Both the position numbers and the translations under genes were made by a program. Of a stretch of DNA of 16,793 nucleotides, positions 15,765 through 16,793 are shown one piece after another (the first letter of the stretch is position 1; each line of letters starts with the position of its first letter). Source of the stretch: JBFJVZ01 sp041623895 (lineage in GTDB: Bacteria > Planctomycetota > Planctomycetia > Pirellulales > Pirellulaceae); contig JBFJVZ010000132.1 of NCBI GenBank assembly GCA_041623895.1, positions 1 to 16,793 on the forward strand, written 5' to 3'. Under the pieces are notes generated by a model. That model was not told where the DNA came from. It searched no databases and saw nothing but the letters and a program-made list of their open reading frames with translations.

Positions 15765-16250
15765 ATGGAGTGGATCTTACTCCAGCCATGGCCGTGGTGG
15801 CTATCTGGAATCTTGATTGGATTAACGGTGCCAATGCTTTATGTGCTGGCGGGCAAGGCGTTTGGGATCTCCACCAGTCTGCAAGAGATCGGAGCCGTGT
15901 GCGCTCCAAACAGCAGAATGGAATACCTCAGCAAGTTCGATCGAAAGGCAAACGCCTGGACCATCGTTTTTGTGATCGGCATCGCAATCGGATCTTTGCT
16001 CGCGACTCGTTTCCTGACGGAGGATCCCAAACCGTTCTTGCCCGCGTCGTTCGCCAGCGTCTCGGGTGCCATCAAGTTACTGATCGGCGGATTCATGGTT
16101 GGCTTTGGCACCCGCTACGCGGGCGGATGCACGTCAGGGCATTCGATCACGGGGATCTCCAATCTTAACTGGCCCAGTCTGGTGGCTACGGTTTTCTTTT
16201 TCGTTGGTGGACTCGCCGTTACCTGGGGTCTCGGCCGTTTTCTTTTCTGA
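15765..16250 (+). CDS. YeeE/YedE-family sulfur transport protein, N-terminal-type half
   Basis: 161 aa integral membrane protein of the YeeE/YedE (Sulf_transp) family, whose characterised members take up thiosulfate. This is a half-size form: helices at about 11-30, 64-81, 100-116 and 137-158. The family's glycine-rich signature 'GFGTRYAGGCTSGHSITGIS' holds Cys122; another Cys is at 46 ('AVCAPN'). In the full-length thiosulfate transporter TsuA, conserved cysteines lie along the permeation path. The start is the ATG at 15765, with AGGGAG (15751-15756) eight bases upstream; a TTG one codon earlier is less likely. The next gene starts 13 bases after the stop and supplies the second half, so the pair probably acts as a heteromer. 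Substrate is inferred from the family only. Confidence 0.9.
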   Translation: MEWILLQPWPWWLSGILIGLTVPMLYVLAGKAFGISTSLQEIGAVCAPNSRMEYLSKFDRKANAWTIVFVIGIAIGSLLATRFLTEDPKPFLPASFASVSGAIKLLIGGFMVGFGTRYAGGCTSGHSITGISNLNWPSLVATVFFFVGGLAVTWGLGRFLF

Positions 16251-16263
16251 GGAGTGTGATGGG

Positions 16264-16746
16264 ATGTCGACCAGCGAAATGAGTCCGGCGGAATCTTCGC
16301 CTAGCCAGCAAGAGAAGTCTGCCGAGATGTCGGTAAGTGGATACCTGTTTGTGCTGTTGATTGGTGTTTACTTGGGCATCCTGTTCACTAAGTCGGAAGT
16401 TGCCCGCTGGGAACGAATCCACGACATGTTCCTTTTTCGCGAAGCCCACATGTATTTGATCATCACCGTGGCGATCGTCGTAGCGATGTTATCGATGCAG
16501 ATCATCAAACGATTTAGCATCACCACGGTTGCCGGCAAACCGATCAAGTACAAACCTAAGCCGTACCATGCCGGCGTGATCATTGGCGGCACAATGTTCG
16601 GTGCCGGCTGGGCCATCACCGGAGCTTGCCCCGGTCCCATCTACGCTCAGATCGGAGGCGGCGAGTGGATCGCAGTCTGCACACTTGTGGGCGCGATCGC
16701 AGGAATGTTCGCCTACGCAGCGCTGAAACCGAAATTGCCTCACTAG
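16264..16746 (+). CDS. YeeE/YedE-family (DUF6691-like) sulfur transport protein, second half
   Basis: 160 aa membrane protein. A polar N-terminus of about 25 residues is followed by helices at about 25-42, 62-81, 101-120 and 133-153. The signature 'GGTMFGAGWAITGACPGPIY' holds Cys122, with another Cys at 139. It is the usual second partner of split YeeE/YedE pairs. The start is the ATG at 16264, with GGAG (16251-16254) nine bases upstream. The frame is open further upstream to 16099, but that lies inside the first gene, and an out-of-frame ATG at 16259 is ignored. The stop is TAG. Related clusters often also carry persulfide dioxygenase, rhodanese or ArsR-type regulators; none is visible, but the window ends 47 bases later. 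Confidence 0.88.
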   Translation: MSTSEMSPAESSPSQQEKSAEMSVSGYLFVLLIGVYLGILFTKSEVARWERIHDMFLFREAHMYLIITVAIVVAMLSMQIIKRFSITTVAGKPIKYKPKPYHAGVIIGGTMFGAGWAITGACPGPIYAQIGGGEWIAVCTLVGAIAGMFAYAALKPKLPH

Positions 16747-16793
16747 TGCTTTGTTCAGATTCAATCTTAGGGTGGTGGTCGTAGCCGATGTCG

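Noticed and set aside
1..16793. CRISPR array, defence island, prophage or toxin-antitoxin system
   Set aside because: No regularly spaced direct repeats, nuclease, reverse transcriptase, integrase or toxin-like gene was seen; every large ORF has another explanation.

Overview
The window most probably comes from a planctomycete (Pirellulaceae-like). This rests on protein style, not on any marker gene: a lipoprotein carrying the planctomycete-type concanavalin-like domain (motif near 'DLLALIDPERD') fused to a beta-propeller, secreted WD40, TPR and LRR proteins, a TadE/TadG/TadE triplet, and intergenic palindromes of the kind that litter these genomes. I see no rRNA, tRNA, CRISPR array, transposase, phage gene or recognisable defence system.

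Layout. Positions 1-480 hold the edge of an unrecognised minus-strand reading frame and a 26-base palindrome. Positions 481-3271 are a two-gene minus-strand operon: a small four-helix membrane protein, then an MscS-type mechanosensitive channel whose large periplasmic part is an internal tandem duplication. A secreted seven-blade WD40 protein (3530-4480, minus, TTG start) is divergent from a 1107-residue lipoprotein (4785-8108, plus). A strong inverted repeat (8199-8276) separates the lipoprotein gene from the convergent tad-like operon (8337-10369, minus): TadE, TadG with a degenerate VWA metal site, and a second TadE. Positions 10730-11038 keep the C-terminal tail of a lost concanavalin-like gene. 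Next come a secreted TPR protein whose frame is cut by one in-frame TAG (11151-13016, minus) and an LRR lipoprotein (13159-15216, minus). A 548-base intergenic region with an inverted-repeat block leads into two plus-strand half-size YeeE/YedE-type sulfur transport genes (15765-16746).

How the genes work together. Most products are predicted to act in the membrane or outside the cytoplasm: osmotic release (MscS), surface or pilus assembly (TadE/G), scaffolding (WD40, TPR, LRR) and sulfur-compound uptake (YeeE pair). Apart from the three operon-like groups (2735-3271 with MscS, tadE-tadG-tadE, and the YeeE pair), nothing shows that they form one system. The points most worth a second look are the amber-split TPR gene, the duplicated sensor-like domain of the MscS channel, the VWA protein with all three metal-site motifs altered, and the three palindromic repeats.
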